A DNA stretch of 64,000 nucleotides from NCBI GenBank assembly GCA_035772405.1, contig JAYKKM010000193.1, positions 2,007,501 through 2,071,500 of the forward strand, written 5' to 3'. Below the pieces are notes generated by a model. It searched no databases and had not been told where the DNA came from. It saw only the letters and a program-made list of their open reading frames with translations. A program made the position numbers and the translations under genes. The stretch is from Chrysogorgia sp. JL179-B06. Taxonomy: Eukaryota; Cnidaria; Anthozoa; Scleralcyonacea; Chrysogorgiidae. Shown piece after piece: positions 11,746 to 22,915 of the stretch (its first letter is position 1; each line of letters opens with the position of its first letter).

Positions 11746-12381
11746 GGGTGTTCGGACGTATTCCGTTGCTAGACAACTGGTTGCTAAGGACAGGTAATTT
11801 AGTGCCCAATATACTTCATGAGTGGACAATAAATTCAAGGTATAACCAAGATATTTTATGTGTGGAATATGTTGGCAAACTTCTTTCGTCTGGTGACGTA
11901 TTTGATGACGTCATCAACAAACACAAAAACTCTATAATTTTCTTCATTTTTGACAGTATGCTATATTTTTTGGTATCATATAAACCTAAATTAGTTCCGA
12001 CAAAAAAGTACGTATGGATTCATTGATAAATTAAGTTATAAAAATTTTATTTTGTTTATTGACCTTAAAAATCCGATATCTCGGCTAATTTTTAAAAATT
12101 CTTAAAATCCATTCGTACTTTTATGAAGGTAACCGTCCAGATTCTAATCACATGTAAAAAATTAATTTTTCGTAAAAACCTTCGAAGATTATAGGAATTT
12201 TCATATTTCGATGACGTCATCATATGACATTACCAAACGAAAGAGTTTTACCCACATATACTACATACACAATGTCTTGGTGGATTCTTAAAACTGTGAA
12301 ATTCTATGGCAAATTTTGTCAATTCTAAGCTTCCTTAGCAACGGATATAACGTCTGCAAATCGAAATACGTCCAAACACCC
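11746..12381. mobile_element. TTAA-flanked MITE
   Basis: GGGTGTTCGGACGTATT at the left and AATACGTCCAAACACCC at the right are inverted termini. Each is directly flanked by TTAA (11742-11745 and 12382-12385). TTAA duplications are known for piggyBac and Kolobok transposons. The element lies immediately upstream of MMP exon A (minus strand). It includes subterminal CCGTTGCTA / TTAGCAACGG arms and a non-functional 103-codon frame. Confidence 0.85.
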
Positions 12382-12615
12382 TTAAACACAGAGCGATCAA
12401 ATATGTAAAGGTTGAGTACTGAGTAGCAGTGACATTTAAAATTTAAATTACAGCTCATCAATCCTATTTACGTTTTCCGAATTTTTTATTTTTTTTGGAA
12501 TTTCAGGTTATGCTTCAATGCCAACGTTTGATCCAGAATTAATTTGCATTTCCACGTAGAATTATATCTAGCTTATATACACAGTACGTTTTCTTTGAAT
12601 TTACAACTCTTTTAA

Positions 12616-13185
12616 AGTGCCACTACGATAAAAATTCACCCCCGTCTTTTAGATTTTCTTTAGCATAGAATAGTATTTCAGGGTCGAAAGTGATCATCGA
12701 TGTACAAAAATAGTAAAAAATGGTATTTTGAAGTAAGTATTTTGAGCTCTGCAATCACTATTATTTAGGCCACCATTACTAAAAACGTGTTCCAAGTCAT
12801 GAGCCCGCAATTTCAAAAGGTAATATTATTTGTGACGTCAGATTCTCAATGCTACGCCTGAATTTCAGTCGAGGTTACTTGTTTTCTTGTTTTCTTCGAG
12901 AAGTAGATGAAATGTTCAGCCTTTCAGACGAAGAATTTGAAAAAACGACCTTGATTTACTTGAAGAATTAGCCATGTGGAGTCTTCGCGTTGAGAATATG
13001 ACGTCACTTCGTTACGGTCAGGAACATGAACGATTAATGGCGGACATAACAACTCCAGATTCGGAGTCAGAAAAATAATACTTGCCATCGTCGATCGCAA
13101 AACGGTTTCGACAAAGTAATATTTAGAAGCTCTGCTTTATAAATACGTAAAAATATCGATAGGTAAAATTTGATCGTAGTACACT
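12616..13185. mobile_element. TTAA-flanked Kolobok-like MITE
   Basis: Begins AGTGCCACTACGAT after TTAA (12612-12615) and ends ATCGTAGTACACT before TTAA (13186-13189). The AGTG...CACT ends with a TTAA duplication match the other Kolobok-like MITEs of this window. The interior is unannotatable. Confidence 0.8.
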
Positions 13186-13474
13186 TTAACTCGAGTAATA
13201 TTCTTCTCAAAATCATTAATAATTTACAAAGAAAATTCAAAATAAATTAATATTTAATCAGTATTTAGAAATCAGAGGAAGATTACTGCCAAATGGTGCT
13301 ACTTTAACCTCGATTCTCTCTCAAAATATGGATGAGTTTTAGCAGCAAAATATAAACTCGAAAGCGTTCAACCTCGGCTTCAACCTGCTTGTCTATATTT
13401 AGAAATCAGAAGAAGAACACTTACTTGTGTTAGAACTATTACTTCAACAATGTTCCATTGCAGCCTCGTCCCAA

Positions 13475-13596
13475 GCGCTTGTTTTGCTTTGCGCGACTGG
13501 CGGGGCTGAGCGCGCGCGGGCTTTTTAATTCCCTCGCGTCCTCCTCAAAAGCCCCCGCACGCTCAGCCCGCCAGTAGCGCAAAGCAAAACAAGCGC
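13475..13596. mobile_element. GC-rich foldback element
   Basis: GCGCTTGTTTTGCTTTGCGC then ACTGGCGGGGCTGAGCG is mirrored by CGCTCAGCCCGCCAGT then GCGCAAAGCAAAACAAGCGC. A 122-bp near-palindrome, strikingly GC-rich against its surroundings. Confidence 0.85.
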
Positions 13597-13733
13597 CTAC
13601 AGAACGCGGACAGTCACGTGTATGTTTGGGTTAGTGAGTCATGGGACTAAAATTTATTGATCCAGTCTTTGTTTTGCAATGAAGAATTATTTTGTTTTGA
13701 ATGACAGCGCCGTCGTAGATCTTCAACAGAGTA

Positions 13734-13867
13734 AGGTCGCAGTGCTAAAGAAGAAGGTCTGTGATTGGTTAGAAGCTTTCTGTGATTGGTTAGGATCTCC
13801 TGTGAGATGGGGGAAGTGAGTCTTAATTGTAACCAATGACAATCGACGTTGTAGAGCACTGCGACCT
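13734..13867. mobile_element. small hairpin MITE (AGGTCGCAGTGCT termini)
   Basis: AGGTCGCAGTGCT at 13734 is inverted as AGCACTGCGACCT ending at 13867. The interior carries two short direct TCTGTGATTGGTTAG copies. Confidence 0.75.
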
Positions 13868-14047
13868 GACCCCTTCAACACGGAGCGATCGCATAAAGGG
13901 AGAACACGCCCCCCGTAATATGCACTGAGCACGGCTAAAACTATGGCCTTGATCCCAGCCTCGTTCTCTTATATGTGAGTATTTTCACGTCTCCGTTACA
14001 TTCCACGGATGCTAGGTACGAGTCGTCTTCAGGACGAACAATTTCAA

Positions 14048-14511
14048 CCTCGTTCCCAGGGCATTTTGCCTCCACGGTGGAATGTCGGCGAAAATGGCCC
14101 TGCGATCGGCTGGTCACATGACACCCAGAATTTCTGGGTGTTTAGATATCATAATTGTTGTGGTCTTTGTTCCGATTGCCTTTGTCTACTTTGTTGACCT
14201 GAATAATTGAGAAATATTCAATACTCTTCAGAGTTGTTCATGTCAGCATTCGTCGACATAAAAGCAGATAACAAGCTTAATAATCCATTATACATCCATG
14301 GTTATCTCTTACAAAAGGTATGAAGAAGCATATATTCAATTTAGCGAAAGCTACAGTATCACTTCTAATTTGCTGTAAAATGTGAAGACAGCATTCAGAT
14401 TTAGACGAATAAATTATACTCGGCTGTCGCATATAGAATGAACCAGCCGATCCGGCCAAGGCCATTTTCGCCGGCCTTCCGCCGTGGAGGCAAAATGCCC
14501 TGGGTACGAGG
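14048..14511. mobile_element. MITE with CCTCGTTCCCAGGGC termini (inner element)
   Basis: CCTCGTTCCCAGGGCATTTT then GCCTCCACGG is mirrored at the right end by CCGTGGAGGC then AAAATGCCCTGGGTACGAGG. It lies inside the 14012-14818 composite. A TACGAGG-type end also appears elsewhere in the window. Confidence 0.8.
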
Positions 14512-14579
14512 CTGGAACATTTTATAAGTATCCGCGAGAGGCTCTCCGAACGAGATGTGGAGAGAGGTCGAAATATTAA

Positions 14580-14765
14580 GATTAATCCTAGGGTTAGTGT
14601 TGGGGTTAGTATTAAGATTAGTATTAGGGTTAGTATTAGGGTTAGTATTAGGTTAGTATTATATAGATACGTACAGGAAAGCTAAAAAATAGCCCTAATT
14701 TCTAACTCTAATACTAACTCTAATGCTAACCCCAATATACTCACACTAACATTAATCGTAATATT
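14580..14765. repeat. TTAGTATTAGGG telomere-like tract
   Basis: Repeats of GGGTTAGTATTA on one side and CTAATACTAACC-type sequence on the other form an inverted pair around a short spacer. They resemble degenerate TTAGGG repeats but are internal to a MITE, so they are not a telomere. Confidence 0.7.
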
Positions 14766-15008
14766 GGGATCTCTCGCGGATACTAAAAAAGATCGTCCCG
14801 AAGACGACTCGGACCTAGTACCTCACGGTCACCCCCCTTAGAGAAGAGAGCTGTTCCTTACAGACCGAACAAGCGAGGTCAATAAGCTGTTTACTATATG
14901 GCCTCAATAGCGAGAACGTTTCAGCAGTCATGTGTATGACTTCGCTTAGCACGCATTTATTATATTCCCTTTCTTTTAGTTTTGAAAGTAACTGATGAAC
15001 AGATTTCA

Positions 15009-15048
15009 TATCACTTGCAGTTTACGATCACGTAAACTGCAAGTGATA
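15009..15048. repeat. perfect 18-bp-arm hairpin
   Basis: TATCACTTGCAGTTTACG, a 4-base loop ATCA, then the exact reverse complement. No mismatches over 18 bp. Could extrude as a cruciform; no terminator or RNA role can be shown. Confidence 0.85.
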
Positions 15049-15836
15049 CGTACTTTGTTGTTCCTTTATAAAGTTTTCAATTTCTTGTTGACTGTTTAAG
15101 TTCTCTTTGACATTAATTGCTTCTGTGTGCACCTTCAAATTTGTCAAAGTCGAAATACTAGAATTCGCTTTCGCCGACAAAGGCACGTGAGAAATAAATG
15201 GCTTCTGACAACAGTAAATTAATCTGAGCTTCTCCTTTGTTTAACAAGGCAAAATGTCCTGGTTCTGGCCTTGCGCGCTTTGGAGCCGCCATGCGGGATA
15301 TTGTAGTTGATATTGGTGATAATTGGAAGATGATTGGTTATATTGACTTTACGCTGACCGATCACACGGAAGGCGCGCCAAATAGCAAATCTGACAAATT
15401 GGACAAAGTAGTTTGGTATAGTCAATATCTTTTTGTCACTCAAGATTTTAACTGAGAGATAAAATAACAATGAGTAAACAAGCTGCTATTAAAAATAGAT
15501 TTTCTGATATTGTTAAGATTTATGCCGCGGTCGTTTAGTGTCTTTCCTGTCTTTGAACTCGCAATTCATGTGCATGAGGTAATTATTACGGCAAAATCCG
15601 GACCTCACGTTGACCAAGGATACTGCGTAATTTTTTTGTAAATAAATAGTATTATGAGTCAAAAACCAATCAAATGCAAGTTGTTCAATGAACTTCATCA
15701 CATGCATGCAGGATCAAACCAATTTGTCAATGTGAAGAAATGAAGTTGCACCACTTTTCAGGAACTCTTCTATTTGCCACGAAATCAATAACACCAATTT
15801 TAATTTACTCATTTACATTCAGCAGGGGTGGTTCTA

Positions 15837-16484
15837 AAGGGGTACTCCAGTCAAAATACTCAAGTGTAGTTCATATGAAAGATCTTACTGACTTTAGTTT
15901 CATTTATATTAAGAAGATATCACAATTTGAAGTTCGAGAGTTATTCTAATTTCGACGCCATGTTTGTTTTCTTAAATATGACGTCACTGAGTGCTTATCT
16001 CGTATATTATGCCTAAGAAACTCCTCTATTTTCCCGCATGAGGAACTAAATAGTTTATTTCAACTAATTATCCTCCAAAGAGCACTCACAATAGCTATCA
16101 TTATGTGATCGCCATCAAAACAACTCCACTGCCGATAAAGAAGCGGAAATGGCTAAAAGGGATGACTCAAAAGGACCTTTCTCTTTTTGTCTGGTCTTTA
16201 TTTTTGGTGTTAGGATTAGGATTGAGATTATGATCCGGACTAGTTCTTGAAAATGGGAAGGTCTTTTTGAGTCATCCCTTTTAGCCTTGTCCTAATCAAG
16301 AACTCAATGACTTCGTATTTTTCAAAACCAATATGGCGTCCTGAAATCCTCAAATGTTCAACTTCAACTAGCCATATCTTCTTAACTAAATTGATAGGAA
16401 TGCTTAAACTTTGGGAATAAACTAAAGTCAGTAAGATCTTTCATATGAACTACATTTGTATTTTGGCTGGAGTACCCTTTAAAA
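15837..16484. mobile_element. foldback MITE with about 110-bp arms
   Basis: The arms run from AAAGGGGTACTCCAGTCAAA through TTCATATGAAAGATCTTACT to TATTAAGAAGATAT at the left. They are inverted at the right, ending AGTACCCTTTAAAAACC. The right flank has TTAA; the left flank is degraded. The element hosts a smaller one at 16148-16288. Confidence 0.8.
16148..16288. mobile_element. small GGCTAAAAGGGATGACTCAA element, nested
   Basis: GGCTAAAAGGGATGACTCAA and its inverse TTGAGTCATCCCTTTTAGCC bound a short body containing CTTTTTGTCTGGTCTTTATT. The same body occurs inverted at about 46880-46975, directly beside CMPK2 exon 1, so this is a dispersed family. Confidence 0.75.
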
Positions 16485-16859
16485 ACCGGAAGTCTGCTGT
16501 CTGGCGAAGACCGAAAGGAAACAGAAAATCTGGGCTCATGGCCATACTATGAATATAGTTAACTATAGGAATAACTTACGGAAAACTTTTTCGCAGGTGA
16601 ACAATGACATCTTTGAATTACGAGAACGAAGAACAATACCGATATCAAGAACAGCTATAAACAACGGTAAGAAAGTACTTTGTAATTATACTGAACACAA
16701 GAATAAACTCAATCATGCAGGACACCAAAGATCTTATTACACTACTTAAGGCAGTAATAATAAGGAAAAATAGATCTTGGAGATATAAAATCTCCCAACA
16801 ATTAAGGGCGATGCAAATTACAGCTGGATAAAGAAGCACAAATCGAATATATTCTAAAA

Positions 16860-16985
16860 AGTTGGTGTACGCCGAAATAGTGTGTAGGAAATTTAGCGTT
16901 TCGCGCGAAGGTCCTTAGTCACAGAGTTAAACGTAAAGTGAAGTCACTAGAAACGTTAGACCTTCTATTTCAGCAGCACTGTACC
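16860..16985. repeat. GTTTCG...AAGGTCCTTAGTC repeat fragment
   Basis: Contains CGTTTCGCGCGAAGGTCCTT and an inverted AGAAACGTTAGACCTTC stretch. It is related to better-preserved copies at 49318-49437 and 61905-61945. Confidence 0.6.
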
Positions 16986-16996
16986 AACCTTTTAGA

Positions 16997-17487
16997 CAGG
17001 GGTGGCGCCGGGGGGGGGGGCTACAGCCTCCCGTCGGGGAACCTTAGCCCCCTGTCGGGAAAAAATTAACAATTCGTCGGGAAACGAGCTGGAAGAAAAA
17101 AGAAGGAAAAAGAAGAAAAACGAAAAAAAGTTCGTCTTTTGTTTTCTTAGAATCGTAAATGTTTTTACGCATTGACAAACGTTTCGCTAAACAACGTCAA
17201 AGGTAATCAACTTTCATCTCTGGCACAAATCTATCACCTCTCTGTTGTTTCGCGCACTCACTGTCATCTAGTTTTTGCGTGAATATTATTGTTAGAGTTA
17301 GTTTCGTATACAGTAAGGAAATACCGACTATAAAATCATGATTTTAACTCTTTTTTATTTTAATTTTTTTTGTTTAAAACTGTCCCCAAAATGCAGGATA
17401 TAGCGTTTCAGAGGCTTAGAAAATAAAAAATTCCCGGGGGAGCATGCCCCCGGACCCCCTGTCGGGGAATTTCTGGCGCCACCCTTG
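16997..17487. mobile_element. hAT-type MITE with 8-bp target duplication
   Basis: Begins CAGGGGTGGCGCC and ends GGCGCCACCCTTG. It is flanked by the exact direct repeat CTTTTAGA (16989-16996 and 17488-17495). Subterminal CCCCGACAGGGGG-type motifs occur at both ends. No transposase. Confidence 0.92.
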
Positions 17488-17944
17488 CTTTTAGAGTATT
17501 CAATTTGTATTTCTACACTGCCTACGCAGCACAAAACTTTTATATCATCATTTGGGTAAAGAAGTAATGATAAAGTAGTGAAAGTCGTGACGTATTTTAA
17601 TGGTCGTGAACAGCAAGCAAGCAGATCTAACAATAATTATAGAACAACTAATAATAACTTTTAAACAACTTCCTATATGCGCTATCGTTGTCCATTTTAT
17701 AACCGAATAGTTCAAGTTATAGAAATCCCTCCATTAACATTATCAATCAAAGAACGTTTAATCTCTGGCAGTCATGCAGCTAAACCCGATTTCAAAGCTG
17801 GGAATGTACGAAGAAATCTAGTTATCAAGAATAACGGTCTAACCGCGCTACTGGTGGAGGTACTAGACTATAGCTACGTTACTATACCATCGTCCATGTA
17901 CCGTCAGACTGATTCATGTTCGTCAAGCTCAAATCCTCAAATTC

Positions 17945-18035
17945 CTGTTCTGGACAGGAATCGAACCTGTAACCTTCTGATTACCGGTGAAACGCTCCGT
18001 AACCAACGCTCTACGATCTAACCGACTCCGATGGA
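17945..18035 (-). repeat. tRNA-derived SINE head, antisense
   Basis: On the minus strand the segment reads as a tRNA-like fold with a B box GGTTCGATTCC and an arm CACCGGTAATCAGAAGG. There is no clean tRNA cloverleaf, and a body sequence shared with 22781-22915 and 61766-61852 identifies it as a SINE rather than a tRNA gene. Confidence 0.7.
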
Positions 18036-18190
18036 GAGTTCAATGTTTATAGCGTCTCATCGGCAATCAGAACTTTGCTGGTTCGATTCCTGTCCAGGAA
18101 ATATTTTCTGAGACTTTTTTTGAGGATTTGAGCTTGACCATATGTATATCGTCTGTCTATTTCAAGCTCGGCTACATTCACTACATAACT
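18036..18190 (+). repeat. tRNA-derived SINE, sense
   Basis: Contains GCGTCTCATCGGCAATCAGA, the B box GGTTCGATTCC, and the SINE body TTTCTGAGAC...GAGCTTGACC...CGTCTGTCTA. It lies next to the antisense copy, forming a head-to-head pair. Confidence 0.7.
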
Positions 18191-18320
18191 AACAAGTGGC
18201 GTAACCATAGGGGCGCAGGGGGGGGGGGGGGGGGCGGTCACCCCCACACAACATCTATAGATAGATGGTCATCTGATCGGAAAATTCTGATTCCCTGTCG
18301 GAAATTTCCATGCTAAAAAA

Positions 18321-18560
18321 GCTCTTGCCTGTTTCCTCAGCTCATGATGAGAGGGCATTTAGTTGCCTTAACCGAGTCAAAACTTATTTACGGATCAGTA
18401 CATACAATGACAGAACATACAATACATACAATGACAGAACACCGTCTTTTTAATCTCGCATGCATCGCTATAAATCGCGAGCATGTCTCATCCATTGCTG
18501 TAAGGAATCTTCAAAAGCAAGAACAAGGAGAACTTTTAATCTATAAAGTAATCTCAACTA
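18321..18560 (+). pseudogene. hAT transposase C-terminal (hATC) fragment
   Basis: Translation gives LPVSSAHDERAFSCLNRVKT, the signature of the hAT C-terminal dimerisation region. After an internal ACATACAATGACAGA duplication and a frameshift it continues MTEHRLFNLACIAINRE. Only the last 70 or so codons survive. It is a candidate relic of the autonomous partner that mobilised the hAT MITEs here. Confidence 0.75.
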
Positions 18561-19291
18561 TATGTTGAACTTTTCATATTGTACATATTTTCGGCTTAGC
18601 AACCAGAACAGAATAGCATTTATTATGCTTCGCCAACTCTATAGTAATAATGAAAGTGGCAATGTTGCCGCAACAGCATACGCCAATTATTGCGGTCCCA
18701 GAATAGTACCAATATTGACTTTCTAACCGTTTTTTGTTTGCTAATATAATACGGAAAGACTGCGTAATTTAAGAACAATTAAGATGAATTTGTGTATATA
18801 AGACATGAGTAGAAATGATTTAATGTTATATAAATTAGTGAATAAATATGCATTTTGCTACGTAGCCACGCCCACATGACCACGCCCACTTGTGGAAAAA
18901 TCCGCGGTAAGAATGTAAGGGACTGCACGTATATATATACAACACATGTACAATCAACACAATTTTATGATAATTAAATTAATGACATGCTGTCAACACA
19001 CTTCAGAATGAAAATAAAATGTATATATAGTTATATGACCCAAACGAAAGTAGTTTTCTATTTTGTTTGTGTATTTCCTGGAGAATTAAATGGACTATAT
19101 GATTCCTATCATGATTTTCACTAATTACACATGTCCAAGAATTGTGAACACTAATACCGATGCAGACATTCCAACCCTCACAATTACTCCGTGAGTTTCC
19201 CGAAAGTTCACGCAATCTCACAATTTGTTTTATCAAATTCTCCCGATTTTTCAAAACATTCTAGAAATTGGAATCACATTCACAAACTTAC

Positions 19292-19640
19292 TGTTTTTTT
19301 AGCGACATATCGGAAGATCAATGGGTCAATTTTCAAAATTGTAGGAGCTGACGATTGAGCTTGACGATTGTCCTGCGTGGCTGCATGTATTGATTGTCCT
19401 GTTTTTTTAGCGACATATCGGAAGATCAATGGGTCAACATAAACTCATCTGATGAGATCTTAGCTATCAGAAACATGTTTCAGTCTCCGTAAACTCCCGT
19501 ATACCACGATTATTTGGAGAGAAGTCTGGGAGAACCTCTCAAAATGTAGGAAATGTCATTTCAGATGATTTAAATTTTCAAAATTGTAGGAGCTGACGAT
19601 TGAGCTTGACGATCGTCGTCCATGTATAGTTTGTCTACTA
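19292..19640. repeat. interleaved direct duplications with SINE body sequence
   Basis: TTTTTTAGCGACATATCGGA with following bases occurs at about 19294 and 19400. AAAATTGTAGGAGCTGACGA with following bases occurs at about 19338 and 19576. The second unit joins GAGCTTGACGATCGTC, the SINE body. Local tandem rearrangement rather than a gene. Confidence 0.6.
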
Positions 19641-20165
19641 ATGATTGCTCAGATATTCAGGGATACAAACAACAAACGAATTTCGTGGCTCGAAAATTTC
19701 CGCAAGCGAAATTTTGACCGCGTAATGGGCCGTACCCTGTGACTCATCCTTCAACCATGAAGGAACTCGATCCGGCTGAAATTTTTTCCCACGTCGTCGG
19801 CTTTGTTGTTGTTCAGTTGACTACTTGACAGTGCACAGCATCGGATATAGCATTGGGGTAATTAGTTACTGAATGACTCTGTATGATAAGTTTGAATAGG
19901 GCAACCGCTATGAAATCTTGCTATTTGCCCGATAGGCGACAATATGTGGTCTCCAATTGTTCATTCGAAAAAATGTTTAAACATTAAACAACCTTTGACC
20001 TGAGTTATTTACCCATTGATACCAGCTTATATAGCTGAAGGGTCTACAGTGGTGAAATAAAATTACATTCGACAATCATTGTTATAATTGGACTGTAACT
20101 GAACGGCTGCCCATGAGGAAACTGAAATCATATTGGCGTATATTTATGCTAGTAAAATTAGCATT

Positions 20166-20290
20166 GCAGGGCTCGAAATAAGCGCCGATCACCGATCAAT
20201 GATCGGCAAGAAATTGTTTATGATCGGCGGAAAAGGGTTGGCGATCATCTTGATCGGCAAGAAATACAGTATATTGGACCATTCAAAAAG
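20166..20290. repeat. hAT-like left end with CGATCGGC-type subterminal repeats
   Basis: CAGGGCTCGAAATAAGCGCC resembles a common hAT terminus. It is followed by several GATCGGC copies in both orientations. A related GATCGGC cluster is repeated inside the triplication downstream. No matching right end found. Confidence 0.45.
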
Positions 20291-20546
20291 ATGCACACGC
20301 GTACAGTTAAAAGATAATAAAACACAGTCAGAAACACGCGAAAAGCATTTTTTCTCACTGATATCAAACTATAAATAAATTCGCATGAAGTACTTGCACG
20401 AACGTTTACTTTGAATATCGTTTTAGATTCATATTACAATTTATGCGAAGCTATTTCAGGATACATCCTCGTAACGGCTTATAGTCTGAACGAGCGTGAG
20501 ATTTTCAGCAGTGGTTTTTCACTGCATAATGTATTATCTTTTAGAG

Positions 20547-22258
20547 AAATCAAAAGGCATTTCAAGAAGAAAGAAAATTATCTCAGTCATCACATCTAGA
20601 ATCAAAAGGGTGTGAAAATAGATTGTGACAGAAATTTTAAGTAGTGTGGGCATACTGGCATTCATATAGTGTTGTGAACTTAGGAAAACGTTCCCGATCG
20701 GCCAGATATTCATTTGATCGGCAGAAAATCATGACTGGCGATCACCATAATAATAATAATAATAATATATAAAATGTATATAGCGCATTTTCCTACAAGT
20801 CCAAATGCGCTTTACAATACATTCTAAAATATATATATATATCTAAATTAACCTCTTCGCACGTTCTTTCTATATCTTAATTTCAAATGTTTATAAAATA
20901 GAATGTTACCTACACTAGAATAATTACTTAAAATAAATTATAAACTAATTAATCAAATGCTATCTTAAAAAGATGTGTCTTCAATTTGCGTTTAAAAATG
21001 TCAATCGAGGTATTCACTCTTAGTTCAGTGGCCCGCCTTGCGGGACAAGGTGACAAGTCTCGCAGCACAGTTTCAGTACATGTTGCAAACGATGCATCAG
21101 GCGCATTGGAAGACCATACTCAAAAGGCATTTCAAGAAGAAAGAAAATTATCTCAGTCATCACATCTAGAATCAAAAGGGTGTGAAAATAGATTGTGACC
21201 GCAATTTTAAGTAGTGTGGGCATACTGGCATTCATATAGTGTTGTGAACTTAGGAAAACGTTCCCGATCGGCCAGATATTCATTTGATCGGCAGAAAATC
21301 ATGACTGGCGATCACCATAATAATAATAATAATAATATATAAAATGTATATAGCGCATTTTCCTACAAGTCCAAATGCGCTTTACAATACATTCTATAAA
21401 ATATATATATATATCTAAATTAACCTCTTCGCACGTTCTTTCTATATCTTAATTTCAAATGTTTATAAAATAGAATGTTACCTACACTAGAATAATTACT
21501 TAAAATAAATTATAAACTAATTAATCAAATGCTATCTTAAAAAGATGTGTCTTCAATTTGCGTTTAAAAATGTCAATCGAGGTATTCACTCTTAGTTCAG
21601 TGGCCCGCCTTGCGGGACAAGGTGACAAGTCTCGCAGCACAGTTTCAGTACATGTTGCAAACGATGCATCAGGCGCATTGGAAGACCATACTCAAAAGGC
21701 ATTTCAAGAAGAAAGAAAATTATCTCAGTCATCACATCTAGAATCAAAAGGGTGTGAAAATAGATTGTGACCGCAATTTTAAGTAGTGTGGGCATACTGG
21801 CATTCATATAGTGTTGTGAACTTAGGAAAACGTTCCCGATCGGCCAGATATTCATTTGATCGGCAGAAAATCATGACTGGCGATCACCATAATAATAATA
21901 ATAATAATATATAAAATGTATATAGCGCATTTTCCTACAAGTCCAAATGCGCTTTACAATACATTCTAAAATATATATATATCTAAATTAACCTCTTCGC
22001 ACGTTCTTTCTATATCTTAATTTCAAATGTTTATAAAATAGAATGTTACCTACACTAGAATAATTACTTAAAATAAATTATAAACTAATTAATCAAATGC
22101 TATCTTAAAAAGATGTGTCTTCAATTTGCGTTTAAAAATGTCAATCGAGGTATTCACTCTTAGTTCAGTGGCCCGCCTTGCGGGACAAGGTGACAAGTCT
22201 CGCAGCACAGTTTCAGTACATGTTGCAAACGATGCATCAGGCGCATTGGAAGACCATA
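20547..22258. repeat. about 570-bp tandem triplication
   Basis: The same block (starting CAAAAGGCATTTCAAGAAGA) begins at 20551, 21121 and 21693. The offsets are 570 and 572 bp, with only a few differences between copies, mostly in the (TA)n and (ATA)n tracts. Each unit contains a fragment of LINE C-terminal sequence (on the minus strand GLPMRLMHRLQHVLKLCC) and a GATCGGC cluster. The third copy runs directly into the longer LINE piece. The near-identity indicates recent unequal duplication. Confidence 0.93.
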
Positions 22259-22600
22259 CAACAGAACGTTACAATTGTCAATTCTTGAGGTAACAAAAGC
22301 ATGAATCAACGTTTCAGTTGAATCAGCACTCAAAATTCCTCTTACTTTGGAAATATTCCGAATATGATAAAACGCCGCTTTACATATTTTGCGTACTTGT
22401 TGCTCAAAATTCATACATGTGTCGAAAAGAACACCAATGTTTCTTGCAGAATTTGTTACTATAACTGGAGTGTCCACAACAACGAGAGTACCGATTAATG
22501 GAACGTTGGGAAAGTTATTTCGAGCGTTGCATTGCGGCGAGCTTATAGGCCCGGCCTGTGTACATGCACACAAAGTCAGAACGGCACGAGCATTGTAATT
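22130..22600 (-). pseudogene. LINE post-RT fragment
   Basis: The frame 22573-22160 reads ARNIGVLFDTCMNFEQQV, ICKAAFYHIRNISKVRGIL, HAFVTSRIDNCNVLLYGLP and HRLQHVLKLC. This is the conserved segment after the catalytic palm in L2/CR1-type elements. The palm motif YADD is absent. The last part of this sequence was amplified in the 570-bp triplication. Confidence 0.85.
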
Positions 22601-22780
22601 TTCTGTGAATGTTTACATGCAGTGTCCCATGCTGCGAATGTTCGATCTTTGGCGAATCTCGTAGTACCGCTCTGAAGAGTTAATTAATATATGCACTGCT
22701 GTGGTGAATTCTAGCCATATGGGCATTATATGCATATATCATAGAATCACTACATCATTGTAACATTCACTCTCCACCTG

Positions 22781-22915
22781 AGTCTCGGTAGCTCAATTGT
22801 TAGAGGTTACAGGTTCGATTCGTGACTCAGAATCATTTTTCTGAGAATGCGAGCTTGACGATCGCGCTCATGTATCGTCTGTCTAATCCAAGTTCTCCCA
22901 CATACACTCAGCAGT
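22781..22915 (+). repeat. tRNA-derived SINE
   Basis: GAGTCTCGGTAGCTCAATTG with TTAGAG is the A-box half of a tRNA. It is joined directly to the B box GGTTCGATTC, with the anticodon arm deleted. The body GAGCTTGACGATCGCGCTCA and the tail CCAAGTTCTCCCACATACAC match other SINE pieces in the window. Confidence 0.75.

Larger units (their letters stand above)
14012..14818. mobile_element. nested composite MITE (outer element)
   Basis: The outer arms CTAGGTACGAGTCGTCTTC and GAAGACGACTCGGACCTAG enclose a complete inner element (14048-14511). They also enclose a second inner inverted pair, GTATCCGCGAGAG / CTCTCGCGGATAC, at about 14530 and 14772. Three layers of foldback sequence are therefore stacked. 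Confidence 0.75.

Noticed and set aside
14580..14765. An interstitial telomere or chromosome end
   Set aside because: The TTAGGG-like units are degenerate, short, and confined to the interior of a MITE.
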